Shown here: positions 38,207-49,659 of the stretch, piece by piece | Position numbering within the stretch: position 1 is the first letter of the stretch | Layout of the letters: each line of letters starts with the position of its first letter | Source: Chondrus crispus | Lineage: Eukaryota > Rhodophyta > Florideophyceae > Gigartinales > Gigartinaceae | Reading direction: 5' to 3' | NCBI RefSeq assembly: GCF_000350225.1 | Contig: NW_005178676.1 | Coordinates: 7,998 to 71,997 of the forward strand | DNA length: 64,000 nucleotides | Position numbers and translations under genes: made by a program | Notes under the pieces: model-generated | Databases searched by the model: none | Seen by the model: the letters and a program-made list of their open reading frames with translations, nothing else | What the model was told of the DNA's origin: nothing

Positions 38207-39860
38207 ATGCCTCGCGGAAAGCTACTGTCAGACCGCGAGAAGAGGCAGATTGTGGCCATGAAACAGGAGTGTTTGAGCGTTTGCCAGATCGCTCGCACGC
38301 CTACCAGGTCCCCAGGTGCCCTCCCCAGGTACCCTACAAAACTTTTTGAAGCGCCCAAAGCGGGTTGAAGGACGCAAAAGCACTCGCAACGGAACAAAAG
38401 AATTCTAACAAGCAAACGCGGCTTTTGCTGCAAGAGGCTAGTAAAAGAGAAAAATAATGCCGGGAGCTAAAGCTAAACCTCAACATTGGTGTGGGCGTCG
38501 GTCGCGTTCAGAACATACTTCGTGACGCACCGCATTTGAAGTACAAGCAAATGTTGACGCGTCCGTAGATGCTCCAGAGGCACAGGATGGCAAGACTAAA
38601 ATGGAAAAAGAAGATTCCGGAGAAGATAAGCGCCTTTTCGCCTCAGGTAATCTTTTCGGACGAGAGAAAGTTTTAACCTGGATGGCCAGATGGGTTGGCA
38701 CGCTATTGACACGACTTGAGGCGAGAAAAACAAGCCTTTTCGACAAGGCACCAGGCAGGATCATATTGGATGCTTTGGGGTGCGATCTTTTGCTACGGTA
38801 CGTCTCATCTGGTCCGTGTTGAAAGTAGCATGGACTCTACGCTTACTTTGAGATACTAGAGAAGGAGAAAGACCTGATACTATTTTTTTGCTGAACCGCT
38901 CGGTGAAGAATGGACATTTCAGCAAGACGGGGCATCCTGTCATCGATCAAACTACACCAAGTGTCGTGCACTGAGGGGAAACGGTGGGATCCCCCTCGGC
39001 AGAACGCGCGCGTTCGGGGACGCTTTGGGGGTGTCGTCGGGGGACCAACCGTAAGGTGGCGGTACGCGGCCGGGCGCGAGGCTCAGTAGGGAATTAGATG
39101 GGTAAAAGGAATGGATCACACGCCCAGGAGGGCGGAGCGGTAGGGACAGGCTGGCGTGCACACTACAGTACGCGAGCAGGGGCGCGCGGTGTAGAGGTAG
39201 GTGCGAACCGGGAGAGGTAGATAGCTTGCGTAGTATAGCGGTAAGCTAATACAATGCGCGCGGGGCTACACCTCTCGTCCCAAAAGCTATGATTGTAGTC
39301 CGAAGACTTCGTGAGTATTTACTTACGGTTGCACGTCGGCTGTATACTGGCCGACGTCGGAGCTATTGTTAATTAACCTAAAATTACTAAATTAAACGGC
39401 GGTGGTGACCGGAAAACCCCTCCTGGTTACGAGGTATGACACCCATTAGACGTGCGGATTGTCACTTGCATACGGGGGCCTTGATGCCGGGTTACATGTG
39501 GCGACCGGTACACGTGGGCCTCGAAGAAGGAGTCGCGCTGGCCGGGGACAGGTGTGGCGAGAAAAAGATGAGGTGTGTCAGTGCACTACACCAAGAGTTG
39601 GCTTTCATCGAAACATGTTAAGTTATTGGGGTGGCCAGCGAAGTCACCAGACTTTAACATAATCCAAAATGTATGGGGCTCTCTTGTCCGCCTTTTTCAC
39701 GGTCATGGACGTTAGTTTAGCACGCTGGAAGACCTCGCTGATAGAATCATAGATTGTTGGGGTTCTATTTCCGAAGAGTATCTGAATAAGCTCTACAAAT
39801 CTATTCCTCGGCGCCTTGTGGAGGTACTAGAGAAGAACGGTGGCCTTACAAAGTATAAGC
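38207..39860 (+). pseudogene. Tc1/mariner transposase pseudogene
   Basis: Reading across several frames gives the full order of a Tc1-like transposase. The HTH N-terminus MPRGKLLSDREKRQIVAMKQ opens it. NIGVGVGRVQNILRDAPHLK follows, then the first catalytic block QVIFSDERKF and NLDGPDG, the second WTFQQDGASCHRS, the third WPAKSPDFNIIQNVWG, and the C-terminal GGLTKY. Catalysis in this family needs D, D and an E (or D) about 34 residues after the second Asp; here that position is Gln (IIQN). There are several stops and frameshifts, and a 623-bp insertion splits the gene between the second and third blocks. It cannot make active transposase. Confidence 0.85.
38962..39584. mobile_element. Nested 623-bp insertion with 11-bp target duplication
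   Basis: ACTACACCAAG occurs at 38951-38961 and again at 39585-39595. Removing the insertion plus one copy restores the transposase frame perfectly across NYTK to SWLSS. The insert is GC-rich, begins TGTCGTGCACTG and ends GTGTCAGTGC (or TG...CA if the duplication is counted as 10 bp), with a short inverted GCACTGA near both ends and no coding capacity. Target duplications of 9-11 bp are typical of Mutator-like elements, while TG...CA ends recall a solo LTR; the first fits the duplication better. Confidence 0.75.
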
Positions 39861-39919
39861 GCTTCATAATAAACATTGCAAGTTACTGTAGCCTGTGGTT
39901 TTTCGTGTTCATATGCTTA

Positions 39920-40313
39920 GAGCACCCCTATCGGTGCTGTGTATATGTAAATATTTGGCATATAGAGATACATATAGCCTCTTTCATCCCTATCGGACTG
40001 GTTATCTCCAAAAATTTGGCCTTTTTGGCTATATCTATCCCTATATTGGAAGCCGGATGGCGACAAATTTACTCATTTGACCATATAGAGACGCGAATTA
40101 CATGGCGCCACTTGGCCAAAAGACCATAGAACAGTGTCAATGCAGTACCTCTCGTACTCGATACGCCGCACCCCTCGTACAGTATGCCCTATCAGGGCAC
40201 TTCAATTTCAAATTTACTCCTAAACCGATAGTGTTGCGCACAGAAATGCTATATGCAAACGCAAAATTTTACACATTTAGCCACCAAATTTTGCCAAACC
40301 GATAGGGGTGCTC
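39920..40313. mobile_element. 394-bp MITE-like element flanked by TA
   Basis: Terminal inverted repeats GAGCACCCCTATCGGT (left) and its complement (right end at 40313) are 16 bp and exact. Both are flanked by TA (39918-39919 and 40314-40315), the Tc1/mariner target duplication. It encodes nothing. The motif CCCTATCGG recurs inside and in the neighbouring arm (40416), suggesting shared ancestry with the surrounding Tc1 element. Confidence 0.55.
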
Positions 40314-40607
40314 TAATTTCGCCCACATTTTGGGGGATAACTTGGAGTGCTTTTTTGTTTGATAGAAATGGGTTTCAGATTCGCGCTCACGCACACGCGT
40401 ACCATGGGGGATGCCCTATCGGCTTCTCGAGGCAGTGTCAAAAGTGCTTTTATCGCAATGATGTGGGGTGTATTTACGCAAATTTCGCGCACTGTATGAG
40501 GACTAACGGTCCGATAAATACTAGAGCATAATGACCAAAAATCGCTACAGTATTTAAGTTAAGAGAGCGTAAACCTAAATGATTCTTTCAAGACATGTAT
40601 TAAATTT

Positions 40608-40695
40608 TAAACATTATGATATGAAACTTTATGATATGAAACATTATGATATGAAACATTGTGATATGAAACATGATATGAAACATTATGATATG
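40608..40695. repeat. 15-bp tandem repeat, left arm
   Basis: About six imperfect copies of GAAACATTATGATAT occur here; the right arm (44331-44372) has only about three in inverse orientation. The copy-number difference shows slippage after the arms formed. Confidence 0.75.
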
Positions 40696-40777
40696 CAGCA
40701 GCCCGGAATGCCGACAAATCATCTAAGACCTCTCTGCAGCACAGAGTGCTAATGAGTTTTTTAATTCACACCCACTA

Positions 40778-41160
40778 CAGTAGTCTCTCTTTGAAAGAAT
40801 GACCCGCAAAAGAATATTCTTTTTAGTAGAATACATACACTGTTTCCCGTCCTGGGAATGGCCAAAACAACCCTATTTTCATGACATTTATTCATATATG
40901 ACATAAGAATATAGTACAGTATTTCGAATGTCGCTTTATCCCATGGAGTACAGTATGTAGAAGGGTACTACGCTACCTTCATCAAAAGAGATCTCTCAGC
41001 TGCCAAAGTGCAAACGCAGAAGCAGACGAGAATTGATTCCTTCTGTTCAGGGGCCAGTAACCTTGCTGGACAAGCATCATAACTGCCGCCATAAGAATAT
41101 TCTCTTTACATGAATAATAATGTCCTTTCCCGTCCTCATTCTTATAAAGAGAGATTACTG
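40778..41160. mobile_element. 383-bp Tc1/mariner-type MITE with CAGTA termini
   Basis: The element begins CAGTAGTCTCTCTTTGAAAG and ends with the complement of CAGTAATCTCTCTTTATAAG. It is flanked by TA on both sides (40776-40777, 41161-41162). It sits in the left arm of the foldback element; the right arm lacks it at the matching place (about 44260), giving a natural empty site. It has no coding capacity. With its TA flanks each end reads TACAGTA, the heptamer enriched through this window. Confidence 0.75.
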
Positions 41161-41528
41161 TACTGGATGTTATCGATAAACATCGATAACATGAGTTCTC
41201 AAGGCGGCACCATGGTAATGGTACTCACGTCATACTGTACAAGTTTTTCACTTCCGTGAGTTCGAAGCGGCGTCTCTGCAGTGTCGAAATCATAGCCCGT
41301 AGCGACGAAAACAAAAAAAAATACGTGTCGCCGACCCACTTTGGAAACAAAGTGCTCCCTCAATATCAATTTGCGGACACGACGAACTGGAGCTCACACT
41401 GGGGCAGCTCCTCCGCGCGCAGCAATAGGCCGATGTGAGTGTTTTTGAGAATGGCATATCTTCAGCCAAGCAGTTGACTGTCTTCCCGGAATAGTGGCGG
41501 CATGGACGCGGCATGGCAGCATAATGTT

Positions 41529-41559
41529 GCGGCATGGCGGCATGATGCCGCCATGCCGC
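41529..41559. repeat. 15-bp-arm palindrome of GGCGGCAT units
   Basis: GCGGCATGGCGGCAT and its exact complement are separated by one base. A corresponding palindrome is in the right arm near 43872-43906. It marks the inner part of each foldback arm. Confidence 0.7.
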
Positions 41560-44500
41560 CAAAAACTAGTCTTAGACTTTACCATACGTTCAGGCTCGAA
41601 ATCGCCATTGTCGACATCCACAATTGCTCTAGCGTATGAGGATCTGATCTGCCCGCACATGCCGTACAGGATGAAAGAAACGTACAGTACCCTTGGTATG
41701 GTACTTATATTTAGTTTTGATTTCCTTTGAAAAAGTATTTTCAAATCCCTTTATTTAGGCGAGAACACTCAGTCATAGAAACGCAACGCTTTACTTCTGT
41801 CAGAAAAGGCGAAGACTAAGGTGACATACACAGAGTCTACGTGGAGCAGACGTTGCGTTTATGTGCTGACTTTCGCATGGTAGCCCCTGCATGCTTGCGT
41901 GCCAGTTATCGACATTCAAAGGTAGGAAAACCACGTTATTTCGCCTGTGCACGTCCGGTATTGCTCCATGACGCTAAAATCATCTGCTCTCTTTATTGAT
42001 CTATGATCTACATGCGAAAGAATATTGAAAGTCTTCCATATACCCGTGACCCAATAACGAGAAGGAGCGTTTCAGAGAGACCGACTATTCAGGACAAAGT
42101 ATGTGGAAATTCCTGTATTCAGCCTGGAGCGAAAGATAGAGATGGAAGGAATCTCGCTGTCTTGGTCTTGTAACAGGAAAACAATCCTCTCTATCTCTAT
42201 TTTCTTTTACAAGACGAAATACTCTTGGACGGCGACAACAAAAATGGTTACAGTATCGATAATTGATTTCTTTCCCATGACATTGCAGGGCTTTTGCAGA
42301 GACAACCCCCTTCATATGCGGAACCACTGTATCGATATTCTACATAATCGGTCTCAATCTACGGATCTGTATAGCTTTGTGTGTTTCTGATTTCTTGCTT
42401 CGACAACGGTGGTTACTGCATTTCCTCAACGATGTTCATGGACCTAATAAGAAAACAGTAATATGAGCGCTTGCATTGATACGGTACTACTGCATGTTGA
42501 CACAATTGATACATCTGAGATCAGCATGGTCTGATTAGAAGTTTCAGACTGACAGCCTCGAGGCATTTACCTCACGACATATATGCATATATGATACAGT
42601 TATGTATCGCTGTTATTTGAGAGGGAATAATCGCATTCACATACTGCTACACTTCTGTTTTCTTTCTTCACCTTTCACTTGCATTGAATTTTACCTTCTG
42701 CGGCAGTCAGAAGCCCCACCGGCATCAGGCTGGCACCAGAGCGGCCGTTGCTCTTCCTAGGAGTATCCGTACAGTAATTGAGGGGACAGCCGGCAGGAGA
42801 TCATTACAAGGGTCGTGGCAACCTGACATATCAGGCATAGCCGCCTTAGGCCACCTAGAGAGGACCACTGGTGGACGAGACCCTCGGGAGCGGCCCAGGG
42901 ACGACCTCTGGAAGGGGGGCCTGACACCGAGGACCAACCCGTTGTTGGGCCTAAACGCACTTTCCGTGGATGAGAGCGTATGACCGTATACGATGCGGAA
43001 GCCATTCCGGAGAAAGTGACGGCCGGGGCCACGGCTATTAGGGGGTGCATAGGCGGCAGGGTCCATGTACGGGGCTATCCCGGGACCATGAATATGAAAG
43101 ACCGGGTACCAGGATCCATGGAATACCTACGCTTCGCTTACAACGAGATCCTACGTAAGGCCCCACAGCTACTCACTGCTTTGCTTTAAAGTTAGATTAA
43201 TACCTTGTACAGTTCAGTATGGATAACTTTGGAATCTGTTACAATATAAAAGGGCAACGACTGACTCAACTCAGTCGGTTCAGAGGTCGACACAGTCAAC
43301 AACAATACTTGAAAAGCTCGAATCACGTTTCTTCGGCATGCGTGGTTCTATGCCATGGACGAAAATAGCATTCTTAGTTTTGGGACCTCAGCAATCCAAG
43401 GTGGCGTAAACATGCGTTGCTCCCGCTGTAGAGCAAATGCAACAGACGCATATTCTGTATTCTGACAATAACTTTTCACCCATTGCTGCTCTTTACACGC
43501 TACGTGTTGGCAGTCAAGAAGTGTGACCTATTGATCTTATTCCTATGCAGAGTCCACGAGACACCTTACTGGCTGGCAGTGAAAAAACAACTTATGAGGA
43601 AGAACCGGACGCAAACTGTTTTAAAAGCTTCTCATGGCTGGAAAAGATGCTGGAATCTGAGCATCGGACACTATATGGTTCTTTGCAGATGTGAATGGAA
43701 AATCAGATGCACCAGTTCTTCAAAAAAGCTACGGTCAGGCCCTGTAGAATGGTACAGGATGCCAGGAAATTATTGTGAACTACAGCAGTGAACGTAGTGC
43801 CGCAGCCACGCAGATGCGCAGACCATTGGCGATGTCGAGCCTGAACGTATGGTAAGGTGTATGACTAGTTTTGGCGGCATGGCGGCATCATGCCGCCATG
43901 CCGCAACATATTGCTGCTATGCCGCGTCCCATGCCGCCACTATTCCGGGAAGACAGTCAACTGCTTGGCTGAAGATATGCCATTCTCAAAAACACTCACA
44001 TCGGCCTATTGCTGCGCGCGGAGGAGCTGCCCCAGTGTGAGCTCCAGTTCGTCGTGTCCGCAAATTGATATTGAGGGAGCACTTTGTTTCCAAAGTGGGT
44101 CGGCGACACGTATTTTTTTTTGTTTTCGTCGCTACGGGCTATGATTTCGATACTGCAGAGATGCCGCTTCGAACTCACGGAAGTGAAAAAACTTGTACAG
44201 TATGACGTGAGTACCATTACCGTGGTGCCGCCTTGAGAACTCATGTTATCGATGTTGATAGTGGGTGTGGATGAAAAACTCACAGTGCTTCAGTGAGCTT
44301 TTAGATGTCTTGTTGGCATTCGGGCCGCTGCATATCATAATGTTTCATATCATAATGTTTCATATCATAATGATTAAATTTTGATACATGTCTTGAAAGA
44401 AGCATTTAGGTTTACATTTTCTTCAACGGGTTTTCCTTGTAGAGAGTCTCTCTTGAGACGCACACCGTAGCCCCGCTCACTGAGAGTGGCAGAATGATCA

Positions 44501-44719
44501 TATTTTTCCAGAATGCCTATCGAGCTGGCGCTGCCATTTAGACCAGCCTCCTTAATTTAATTCAGTTTTATTCTTCTTTTTATTCAGTGTCGTTTTGAAC
44601 GACCCTTAATCTGCTACCCAAAGAACCAAGTCTGACCAACTTGAAGAAGGCAACCAAAAATGAAAGTGAGCCTGTGCCAGGTCCAAAAGCAAATCTGAGT
44701 ACCTTTCTTTTCGCTACAG

Positions 44720-44724
44720 AGTTT
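44720..44724. repeat. Target-site duplication AGTTT (left) of the copia element
   Basis: AGTTT directly precedes the left LTR and recurs at 52619-52623 directly after the right LTR, as expected for the 5-bp duplication made by a Ty1/copia integrase. Confidence 0.85.
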
Positions 44725-45060
44725 TGTCGCTGCACACGAGGGTCTGGGCTGACAGCGCGATCTCAGTCCAAGCTGAGACGAGGGAAAACGTTGTCAGGTA
44801 GCGGAAGCGGTGGTGAGTGTAGAGACGCGTGGGGGATCGAGGCCCTACGCTTCGGCGCAGGTAGGTTCCCTCTTACCCTCGCTAGATCGAGAGAGGTGGT
44901 AGTCGCAGGTATATAATCGGATGGCGGCGCTCGTGGCTGATTTCAGCCACGAGCGCCCTTTCAAAAGCCACGAGCCGAAAGGCGAAAATAGAGTGGTGTC
45001 CAATACTGTACAGGTACTGTATAGATACTGTACAGAGTTGCCGGCTCCACTCCATCGACA
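44725..45060 (-). repeat. 3' LTR of the copia element (336 bp)
   Basis: On the minus strand it begins TGTCGATGGAGTGG and ends CAGCGACA (TG...CA). It contains a TATATA promoter-like motif and a triple TACTGTA cluster (45004-45032). It carries an extra segment, absent from the other LTR, that creates a perfect 15-bp-arm hairpin at 44926-44957. Confidence 0.9.
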
Positions 45061-46229
45061 GTCCCCCCTTTCGCTGTATCTCGTCCGATAAATGCGACTC
45101 CTTAGCGCTTTGAGTCTCAAAAGGAGTCAAGATGAGCACCCATATTCGCTTCTTCAATGACGGAACCGGTTGCATGTGCACTGCAAATTTCAGATGAGAA
45201 AAAAAATTATCTGAACGCTCGTTAAAATATCAGTATAAATGCGGACCAGAATTCGGGGTGCAAATATTTTTCTCATCAACCAGCTTTGTTCTTTCCATTC
45301 GACAGCCCGATGGCTCAACTTGGATTCTCATGCTTAAGCTCTAGTTAACTTTTAAATCATCCTTCTGGGTGACGGCTCTGTGTCGACGTGGTGTGAAAGC
45401 TTGCCTTAACTAGTCCCGCCTGATAAGTTCACGAGGAGTTTTATACCTGGCGGGGCACTCTCTGGCATTAACAGCTGATCACCCGAGCTCACAATGCACA
45501 TTTGTTCGTGATGCAAGTTACACAGAGTCGGGCATCTGAGAAATTCCACTGGCGAGGGTGGGCGAGGGTGTCTGAGATGGTCTCTCTGACAATCAATTGT
45601 TCCGGTTTGATCTCTAATGTAGATGTATTTAGAACTTTCAATAAACTACGTTGTTTTATTCTTTTTGTGAGACTGTTGCGAATACTCTTTCTCGGGTGGC
45701 ATCCGTGTGAATCCTGGACACGTGTGACGGAATAATTCGAATCTGGACGAGCCATCCGTCCTGCACTGTCAGCTCTGAACAAAAGCGTTCACCGCCGTCC
45801 TGGCGGACACTGTGAGTCGCTCAAAAGGACGCGGTACAGTCTGTCGTCACTTTCCGAGGGGGTGCGATCTTTTCGAACCAGACAACGCCTCTGAGCAGGA
45901 TACGCAATGTGAGCGGTGACTTGGAGAGAGGAGGAAAAGGCGCGGGCTTGGAGGCTGTCAAGCGGACAGGGGCGCGTAGGGATCAATTGGGCGCGGCTAT
46001 TGTCTACAAGTAGAGCACAAGTCTGGGAAGAATGCAGGAGGGGCATGGCAACGGGAACGAAGGGAGAGCTTGCACTGGTGGCGATTGTGAGGCCGGAAGG
46101 ACTGGAAAGTCGGCTATTATCGTTGTGTAGGAATCATCTCTAACTATTTGTTTGTACGTTCTCGCTGTTCATTGTGACCCATTCGTGCTGTCCTTGAAGA
46201 TAGGGCTGATAAAGCACTGTTTCTGTTTG

Positions 46230-47690
46230 ATTATCACGCGCCGCAGGTGGTACCTGCAACAAGACCATCTGCAATATTATCTCCAGACCGCACAAAAGCA
46301 ATATCATCAATCTCGAACTGGCGATATCCTTCACGCGCTCCTTCACGCGCGCAAACAATATCGAGTATTAGTCTCTTTTCCTGTGCCGCTTCCTTTTCTG
46401 ATGATGTCGAAGAGGCTCTTGATGTCTGTGAGCAACTTTACAGCAACTTTTTCCTTCCAAGTAACTTCTCCAATTCTTCGTCAGTGTATACGATGCATCG
46501 AACAAATCACTAAATGAAATAAGCTCGGCCGCGAGTACCGATCTTGTAACACGTCTAGCCTTATAGGACCTGTACATGATTGGTGCAACACTCGAGGACG
46601 CATCTGCGAGAAAAACGATATATCCGAGCTGTGATGTTTGGTCACGATTAGAGACAAAGGATGCATCAGAATATCCTACGACTTTGATTGTGTTCTTTTG
46701 CAAGTTTGGGAACCTGATCCTGACAGTTTGTTCTGTAGAGTACTTGATTACCCGGTTTGTATTCTTGGCAATTGTTTGACGCTCTTCCGTAAAATGTTCT
46801 CTCGTAATCTGCCTGAGTTGCGATATTTCGAATATGCAATCCGGTCGAGTATGCGAAAGCCACATGAGCTTCATTCGGACAGAGGCAAATGCAGAGAAAT
46901 TACAGTCGTCCGGGAGCAGTCGAAGCTGTCTGGCGTATTCGACTTGATCAAATTGCAATGTATTTGCTGGATCTTTCGATATCAGGAAACCAGTAAACCG
47001 GAAAGGTATATTCTGATCCTTGGCCATTTCGAATCGCTTCTTAGTGAGGGCGCAGAGTTTATGGAACCCGAGATTTCCAGTTCGTAGCATATCGTCCACA
47101 TAGTTCGCAGAAAGTCCTTCAAGATGTCCCTCGGTAATGCGACTGTAGCATCCGAGGTCAGTGCGGAGCGTCTCCATTCCTAGATCCTGTCGGTGGTGCG
47201 CATCTAGGGTGTCATGCCACATGTCCCCTGATTCCCCAAGGCCGTACAGGCCTTGTAGGAGAAGCAGTGCCTCATTGTTTGACAACTCAAACTCAGGGGC
47301 GGCATTACGAATGTATATTTTGCGAGCGAGGGGCTTTGAAGATTGGAGATACGCTTGTGTTACGTCGGAGGACCAAACCTTGAAGCCATAGATCTCGGCC
47401 CATGCTATAACGTGACGTACGGTAGAGGGTTGTTGCACAAGAAGCCTTTTCAGCTTATCCCTGTGTCCACCGGCAACGTAACGTGCTTTCCATTTCACCT
47501 TATCATCAACTCTGGACCTAATTGATAACACGAAACGCGCGGATAGGACGTTGGCATTGGGAGGAATTTCTTCTTTGAGGATGACTTTGAATGTGCCTCT
47601 TCTCATGAGCTGATGTATTTCCGTGCGCTTGGCATTTGACATTTGCGGGCTGAGGCACCGTGGGTCTCCTCTTTTTAAGACTTCTGTCAA
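46230..47690 (-). pseudogene. Copia reverse transcriptase / RNase H region
   Basis: The RT region reads KWKARYVAGGHRDK, SSDVTQAYLQS (first catalytic Asp), LLLQGLYGLGESGDMWH and the catalytic NYVDDML. The RNase H part reads VVGYSDASFVSNRDQTSQLG and RSVLAAEL. After a frameshift near 46470 the conserved C-terminal block with DIAFVRSGDNIADGL follows near 46250. The open portion is 440 codons. The catalytic Asp residues of RT are present, but the frame is broken at both ends. Confidence 0.85.
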
Positions 47691-47789
47691 GAGCGTGTAG
47701 TGACTATTAGGAGATGAAGAAGAGTGTCAAAGGTGTTGTAATAGGACACGGGATGCGTCATCAGGACTCAGGGAAGGTTTCCCCATGCC

Positions 47790-49134
47790 TTAATTGAACA
47801 GACGAGCCGCTCCTATTTTGCTATCTTGGAGGAAGACTTGTTTCTTTTCTCGGTCAAGAGCCAAAATTGGAAACCGCCCGATCCACTCTCCAATGCGGTT
47901 CTCGACTAACTTTTCACGCCATAGTAGCACGTGCTGTCCAACTTCGGAAACGTAGTTCGTAGCTCTTGGAACTCGATGCCGGAGAGCGGGTACGCGTTGT
48001 ACCCGTAGCTTAGCCATTTCTTGCTACATCTGCTTACGTGCAGTAGTGGCAACTCTAGCGCGACTTGCAAGAGATGCTCGTGGGTCTGCCACTTCGGACA
48101 GAGTCTTCGTTGATGGATATGCGCCAAAGACAAGCGCGGATGGAACGATGCCATCGGGTCCGAGGGTGTCGTTTATTGCTTTCACAGCCATGGAGACGAG
48201 CGTTGACGCGGAAGTAGTCGGGTGGTCAATTCTTAGTTTCCGAAATGTAGATCGGAGAGGATGGTGGTACCGCTCTCCAATACCGAGACTGGAGTGTGCT
48301 CGAATACCTGTGCGCTGAACTTCGACCTTGCTCGACGCTCCGATGCTGGCGAAGAGTTCTCCAAAAGCAGATCCCTGATCAACGAGAATCTTGTGCGGTA
48401 GGCCAGTGTACACAGTCGCCCAGCACTAAAGGATGGTTGCCCAAAGTGTTTCGGTCGACACGTCCGGCACAAATTTTGCGGCACTGAAGTGCGTTCCTTC
48501 GTCAACAAGATGGAGCACCGGACGGTTGCTGAGATACATGATGTCGACTATGAGTCGGTCGTTGAATTTTACGTTCTCAGAACCGAAGGATACTTTGAAG
48601 CGGGTTGGGGCGGGATGTCTTCGCAGGCACGGATCGCAACGGCGTGTCAGATCCTTGATAGTGTCCAGAGTGGAGGCGTCCAAGTCTTCTGGTTTTGTTT
48701 TCTCAGTGGTTTGTGGATCCACAACTTTGTCACCCATCCGCTGACAAACTCGAATTTGTCAGCGGATGGGTGACATAACTGCTGATGCAACTTTCGGAGT
48801 TGTATTTGAGAAAAGTAGCAAGAGGACGCAAGGGACATCGGGGTGTAGATGTGTTGTGAATATCGCTGAAGGGGAACGCTCCACAGCGTGTCGGTGAGCG
48901 CGGAAACGTGTTGTGTTCGCGATTGCAAAACAACGCACTTGTGCAGTTTATTAGTCACGGTATTCGGCGTTAGTGACTGCTGATCCATGACGTCAAGGCC
49001 TATGAGTGCGGGAACTTCAGCTGTCACGACATCCAGGTGTCGCATAAACACCCCCACACGGAGGAGCGGTGTTTGCGGCTTGTTCGGCGGAAGACCCTGG
49101 ATCGGCAGTAGCGAGGACCTTAACCAACCAACGT
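47790..49134 (-). pseudogene. Copia integrase region with pre-integrase motif
   Basis: The pre-integrase zinc-binding segment LRKLHQQLCHPSADKFE appears near 48740-48790. The integrase core shows Asp in NDRLIVDIMYL, Asp in ILVDQGSAFGELF and Glu in SLGIGERYHHPL. A C-terminal segment (WREKLVENRIGEWIGRFPIL) ends near 47790. The core is broken by a stop between 48413 and 48426 and by further frame changes. The region upstream (VPALIGLDVMD) is the end of the protease-linked segment. Confidence 0.8.
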
Positions 49135-49138
49135 CACC

Positions 49139-49653
49139 TGGCACGGGCCGGTAGCGGGTGGTAGAACGGTGTTGGCGGGGACGCCCGCGTAGGCGAGCGG
49201 ATCGACGCCTCGACGCCCCGGAGCAGTACCGGTTGACGATCCGGTACCGACGGGCGGAGACGGATCCGAGCTCGCCGGCAGTCGCGCTCGTCCACTACCC
49301 GCGTAGTGGTAACTAACGCTCGCGGAACGCGGGTGCGAGTGGTAGAATAAGCTGGGTGGTCGACCGTCGATGGAAGGTTGCCTCCCTGCGGTCCCCTCCG
49401 CCAGCGGTCGCTCCCTTTATTTATTTTACAAGTTAATTAACCGTCTACAGTACAGTACGGACGGTACTGCAGTCGGCTTACCGTATACAGTGCGGGCCGG
49501 CCCGCACTGCAACGCTGTCAGCCTTCGGGGCTGACAACACACGTGTGCTACACGTGGGGTACACGTGTTGGGGCGCGCACGCTGTAAGGTCCGTATCTTA
49601 CAGCGGTAGATCTAATTCTAAATCTAATATGTAGTCGTCGGCGGATATGCTAC
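49139..49653. mobile_element. Nested 515-bp insertion in the copia protease-integrase region
   Basis: The copia protease frame ends at about 49654 and resumes at about 49138. CACC occurs on both sides (49135-49138 and 49654-49657). The insert is GC-rich, runs TGGCACGGG to ATATGCTA, contains two overlapping TACAGTA heptamers (49446, 49451) and encodes nothing. A solo LTR or a small DNA element are both possible; the 4-bp duplication is short, so exact ends are tentative. Confidence 0.6.
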
Positions 49654-49659
49654 ACCAGG

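Larger units (their letters stand above)
37877..40503 (+). mobile_element. Decayed Tc1/mariner element with ~190-bp inverted arms
   Basis: Arms at 37877-38066 and 40310-40503 are inverted copies (shared landmarks include TTTTGGGGGATAACTTGGAG and TCTCGAGGCAGTGTCAAAAG). They flank a Tc1/mariner transposase pseudogene. The two arms differ by scattered substitutions, so the element is old. The outer ends do not show a clear TA duplication, so the true termini may lie elsewhere or the arms may come from a related non-autonomous element. A nested insertion (38962-39584) and a MITE (39920-40313) lie inside. Confidence 0.65.
40569..44415. mobile_element. Foldback-like element with ~600-bp inverted arms
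   Basis: The left arm (40569-41609, including a 383-bp MITE) and the right arm (43824-44415) are inverted copies. They carry outer GTAAACCTAAATG, a 15-bp tandem repeat (GAAACATTATGATAT), GATAACATGAGTTCTCAAGG, a long block around 41250-41500, and an inner palindrome of GGCGGCAT units. The 2.2-kb interior encodes no recognisable transposase; a GC-rich patch at 42690-43195 has unrelated short frames. The architecture resembles foldback or long-TIR Mutator-like non-autonomous elements. No clear flanking target duplication is visible, so ends are approximate. Confidence 0.7.

Noticed and set aside
37816-38433. 205-codon minus-strand frame
   Set aside because: It crosses the inverted arm and the antisense of the Tc1 transposase start; a shadow of the element.
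42684-43189. GC-rich patch with two short frames inside the foldback element
   Set aside because: Checked for transposase, zinc-finger or capsid-like motifs; none seen, so not annotated as genes.
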